8,450 nucleotides of DNA from Actinobacteria bacterium RBG_16_64_13. Its GTDB lineage: Bacteria > Actinomycetota > Thermoleophilia > RBG-16-64-13. The stretch lies in contig MELN01000025.1 in NCBI GenBank assembly GCA_001768675.1, positions 28,058 through 36,507 on the forward strand, written 5' to 3'. The position numbers were made by a program, and so were the translations under genes. Below the pieces are notes generated by a model. It saw only the letters and a list, made by a program, of their open reading frames with translations, searched no databases and had not been told where the DNA came from. Below are positions 6,067 to 8,450 of this stretch, piece by piece; within the stretch, counting starts at the first letter, position 1, and each line of letters opens with the position of its first letter.

Positions 6067-6833
6067 GTCGCCACCTCTCTGTTCGGTTCTGGCACAGCAC
6101 TGGACGGCTCCGCGTACATCGTCCCTGAGGGCCACAGCCGCGAGACACTGCCCAGCTCACCGGCATGTGCCTGGAGACTGGACGAGTACTTGGAATACCT
6201 GGTCCAGGAAGATCCCAGCTCTTCCACGTTCCTAAGGGAGTAAGGGAGATCGATCGATGAGCTCTTCACTTCCACCACCGCTCCTGGAAGCTCGAGGTTC
6301 CGTTCCCCGAGGCCGGCGCCCGGCATGACCATCGTGGAGCGGATGTGCGCGTCGAGAGCCACTCGGAGGCCCTTGCGCGGCTCGACGAAGCGGTAGCGCC
6401 AATACGAAACGACTATGACCGGCTGGAGCCGCTTGGCGCTGAAGAAACCGAACCCCGCCATGGTCTGCAACAGGACGCTCGCGGGCACTATCCCGCGCGG
6501 CAGAGCCTCGAGCGCTACAAGACCGGCCGGAACATCAAGCGCCTCTCTCTGCTTGGTCGAGGCGAACCCCCGTCGGGACTTGAGCTCCAACCAGACGCGC
6601 GCGGTCTCGTCGTGTTCGGTGCCATACCAGCGGATACGCACCTTGTCTTTGGCGAAGTCCCCGGCCAACGATCGTTCGTGCTGGTCGAGATCGGCCGTGT
6701 CGAAGTAGAGGCTGTTGATCTGTTCCTGCGGGTAATCGCGGTCCCAGCGGCAGGTACGGCGCAGCAGGGCAAGGGCCGCGCCGATGCGGCTCGGGGCCAC
6801 GAAGAACTTCTGCTCGACTCTGCCCGCCGACAA
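6051..6833 (-). CDS. VTC-domain (TTM-fold) polyphosphate polymerase family protein
   Basis: The protein has 260 residues, the usual size of the bacterial stand-alone VTC domain. In the yeast Vtc4 relative this fold makes polyphosphate from ATP inside a tunnel of basic residues. The tunnel signature is intact: RVEQKF (5-10), SLYFDT (41-46), KVRIRWY (64-70), WLELKSRRG (81-89), VVSYWRYRF (141-149), RVALDAHIR (157-165), VVEVKS (186-191, with the metal-type Glu188) and SKYSSSLQA (214-222). There is no membrane segment, unlike the yeast complex. The start is a TTG at 6833 with GGGGGAGG 8 bases upstream; no ATG lies near the conserved RVEQKF start. The cotH stop is only 4 bp upstream, and the 3' end overlaps DUF4956 by 16 bp, so translation is probably coupled. 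Polymerisation of phosphate is inferred from the family; another TTM triphosphate chemistry remains possible. Confidence 0.9.
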   Translation of the reverse strand: MSAGRVEQKFFVAPSRIGAALALLRRTCRWDRDYPQEQINSLYFDTADLDQHERSLAGDFAKDKVRIRWYGTEHDETARVWLELKSRRGFASTKQREALDVPAGLVALEALPRGIVPASVLLQTMAGFGFFSAKRLQPVIVVSYWRYRFVEPRKGLRVALDAHIRSTMVMPGAGLGERNLELPGAVVEVKSSSIDLPYSLRNVEELGSSWTRYSKYSSSLQAHAGELGSVSRLWPSGTMYAEPSSAVPEPNREVATCGSN

Positions 6834-6837
6834 GCCG

Positions 6838-8450
6838 CTATCCTCCCCCGGGCGGAGCGTCCCAGCCGGGCATGGGTCGTTGACCGCCTCCGGGCGGCGA
6901 GCCGGGCACGTTCAGCGGCCCTCCGGGGCCACCGACGCCGACGATACCGCCGTTCCCGCTGCCGTCACCCCTGCCGGCCGGCTGGTCGCCGCTCAACTGG
7001 GCCGCGATGGAAGCCGTCCGCCGCTCGATGAAGTAGACGAGGCCGATGAACCTGCCCCCCAGGTTCCTCCCGCCGATCATGGCGGATGACTCCAGGTTCT
7101 GGGTCAGACCCCTTTCGAAAGCCTCCGCGCTGAAGAGGAGACTTGCGTCCTTCTGCACGTATGGCCTGATGACCGCGGCGATCTGCTCGATCCTCGCGGT
7201 CATGTGCTCCAGAGAGAAAGGCCAGTCGAGCAGCTGCCCCAGGTACTCGTGGTAGGTCGCCATGAATTCCGGCTCGTCGACGAGGTGCTCGATGAGCGGG
7301 TACTTGTACACCGCGGCGGCAGTGGGCTCGTCGACGTAGAAGCCGAGCAATTGCTCCTCGTTCAGCCCGGAATCGAACCCGCCGAAGCTCATGTTCAGGT
7401 CCCAGGGAACAATCGAGAATTTGCCCCCATCCTCGTACAGGTAGTAGTTGTGCCCCATCCCGATGTAGTTGTCCAAGTGCACCAAAGCGACCGAGACTGC
7501 CAGAAACCGCAGGATCTCGTCGATGTCGAGCACCCTTTCGAGATCGGCCGCAGAAACCTCGCGTGGACGGGAATTGAGGATCTCGAGCAGCTCGTAGAGC
7601 CTGGAGTGGTCGGCATTGTCCTCGTTGGTCCGCAGCCCCGCCGAGTCCAGAAGTCCGGTGCCGAAGTCAGAGAAGCGCCCCATGCCTGGCGGGAATCGCC
7701 CACCGGCGTCGGACGTGTCGGTGGTCACATCTTCAGCTGACGTGTCCAGGCGGCCCGGGATCCACCCGACGTCATCGCCCAGCCTCTCGATGATCTCTTC
7801 GAGGTCGCCCCCGCCCACGTTGAGCGACTCGGTGGTCGTAGTGGTGGTGGCGGCAGCGCTCTGGCCCGTCTCGGCAGCGGCCGTTTGAGCCAGGGCGTCC
7901 TCCTCCGTCCAGTCGAGTCTGCCGGCCACGATCTCGGGCTTGTAGAGGTTGCCATTGCCGTCGGAGAAATGCTCGTCCACGAAAGTGCCGTCCACGGCCT
8001 CGACCTCGGTGTAGACCCCCAGATGAGTCTCGTTAACCCAGAGGTCGACAAAGCAGGCCCTCGGAGCAGGAACGCCCATCTCGGCCATGAGCTCGTAGCC
8101 GAGGAACTCTTTCATCAAGGTGGGGTCGCTGAATCCGTTGTTGTAGACGAGCTTCTTGATGCCGTGATACGACCGGGACGAATTGAAGAAGTTGAAATCG
8201 ACCTTGAGGCCTGCCCGGAACTTCCTGGCCATGGACGCGGACATCAACGAGCTGCTGCCTTTGGTGCGTACCGCGACGTCCCGCACTTGTTCGTCGTCGA
8301 TCCAGATGTCGGCTCGGTAGTAGTTTTTGCCGACGATATCCGACTGCATCGCGCTCCAGTCAGCCTCGTCCATGAAGATGCGAACGGTCAGCACCCGATC
8401 ATCCGGGAAGAGATCGCTGTATCGGTCGGAGAGAATGCCGGCGTAGTCAC
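6838..8450 (-). CDS. CotH-family kinase, 5' end beyond right edge
   Basis: The frame is open to the window edge (536 residues visible), so the N-terminus, probably with a signal peptide, is missing. CotH proteins are atypical kinases, first known from Bacillus spore coats. Visible core, counted from the first visible residue: SDLFPDDRVLTVRIFMDEADW (7-31), VAVRTKGSSS (58-67), LKVDFNFF (81-88), HLGVYTEVEAVDG (142-154), LYKPE (168-172), VHLDNYIGMGHNYYLYED (323-340) and VPWDLNMSFGGF (347-358). The last two carry the Asp residues that match the metal-binding and catalytic pair required in B. subtilis CotH. An Ala/Thr/Gly- and acid-rich insert lies between LYKPE and the catalytic block (about 180-285, with a six-Thr run at 7831-7848), and the last 47 residues are Gly/Pro-rich. 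It leads directly into the VTC gene. The substrate is unknown. Confidence 0.92.
   Translation of the reverse strand, partial: DYAGILSDRYSDLFPDDRVLTVRIFMDEADWSAMQSDIVGKNYYRADIWIDDEQVRDVAVRTKGSSSLMSASMARKFRAGLKVDFNFFNSSRSYHGIKKLVYNNGFSDPTLMKEFLGYELMAEMGVPAPRACFVDLWVNETHLGVYTEVEAVDGTFVDEHFSDGNGNLYKPEIVAGRLDWTEEDALAQTAAAETGQSAAATTTTTTESLNVGGGDLEEIIERLGDDVGWIPGRLDTSAEDVTTDTSDAGGRFPPGMGRFSDFGTGLLDSAGLRTNEDNADHSRLYELLEILNSRPREVSAADLERVLDIDEILRFLAVSVALVHLDNYIGMGHNYYLYEDGGKFSIVPWDLNMSFGGFDSGLNEEQLLGFYVDEPTAAAVYKYPLIEHLVDEPEFMATYHEYLGQLLDWPFSLEHMTARIEQIAAVIRPYVQKDASLLFSAEAFERGLTQNLESSAMIGGRNLGGRFIGLVYFIERRTASIAAQLSGDQPAGRGDGSGNGGIVGVGGPGGPLNVPGSPPGGGQRPMPGWDAPPGGG
6841..6981 (-). repeat. Gly/Pro-rich low-complexity tail of the CotH protein
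   Basis: The last 47 residues are mostly Gly, Pro and Asn with GG and PGG motifs, following the folded kinase core. Such tails are often flexible or surface-associated. There is no LPxTG or membrane anchor at the end. Confidence 0.6.

Noticed and set aside
6345..7031. Plus-strand open frame of 228 codons opposite VTC and the end of cotH
   Set aside because: It is antisense to two well-supported genes, and its composition is that of a complement of GC-rich codons.
7204..7740. Plus-strand open frame of 178 codons inside cotH
   Set aside because: It is antisense to the most conserved CotH block; its HPDVVVQVHQ-like sequence is simply the reverse frame of the catalytic region.

Overview
The window is GC-rich, densely coded DNA, most likely from an actinomycete-type bacterium (Actinomycetota). 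This rests on the base composition, the GTG/TTG starts, the apparently leaderless regulator gene and the gene families present. Lineage is inferred from style, not from a marker gene. No RNA gene, CRISPR array, insertion sequence or integration site was seen.

Left part (1-3433): a small amino-acid/peptide module. On the minus strand, in transcription order, lie a TetR-family regulator (start 2445), an S58/P1-family (DmpA/BapA-like) self-cleaving aminopeptidase (start 1609) and the N-terminus of an APC-superfamily amino acid permease that runs off the left edge (start 306). Divergent from tetR is a complete moaF-family gene (2609-3433, plus). A natural reading is a TetR-controlled unit that imports small peptides, amino-acid amides or amines and hydrolyses them. 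In Klebsiella, MoaF belongs to the monoamine regulon; its frequent 'molybdenum cofactor' label is doubtful. The tetR-peptidase gap holds an AT-rich nested inverted repeat (1723-1774), and the tetR-moaF gap holds a -10 box placed for leaderless tetR transcription.

Right part (3465-8450): four minus-strand genes packed as one operon, converging on moaF. In order: a CotH-family secreted/spore-coat-type kinase (5' end beyond the right edge), a VTC/TTM-fold polyphosphate polymerase domain protein, a DUF4956 four-helix membrane protein, and a large ArnT/YkcB-like polyprenyl-sugar-dependent (GT-C) glycosyltransferase. The junctions are 4 bp apart, overlapping by 16 bp, and overlapping by 4 bp. The glycosyltransferase reading frame is broken by an apparent single-base loss near 4208: its membrane part is in one frame and its last membrane segments plus extracytoplasmic C-terminal domain are in another. 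Restoring one base gives a 644-residue protein of ordinary family length.

The CotH + VTC + DUF4956 trio, here joined to a glycosyltransferase, is the best candidate for an incompletely described system. It brings together a polyphosphate-type polymerase, a membrane partner, an extracellular-type kinase and a lipid-linked sugar transferase, which suggests modification or phosphorylation of a surface polymer or protein. That function is inference.
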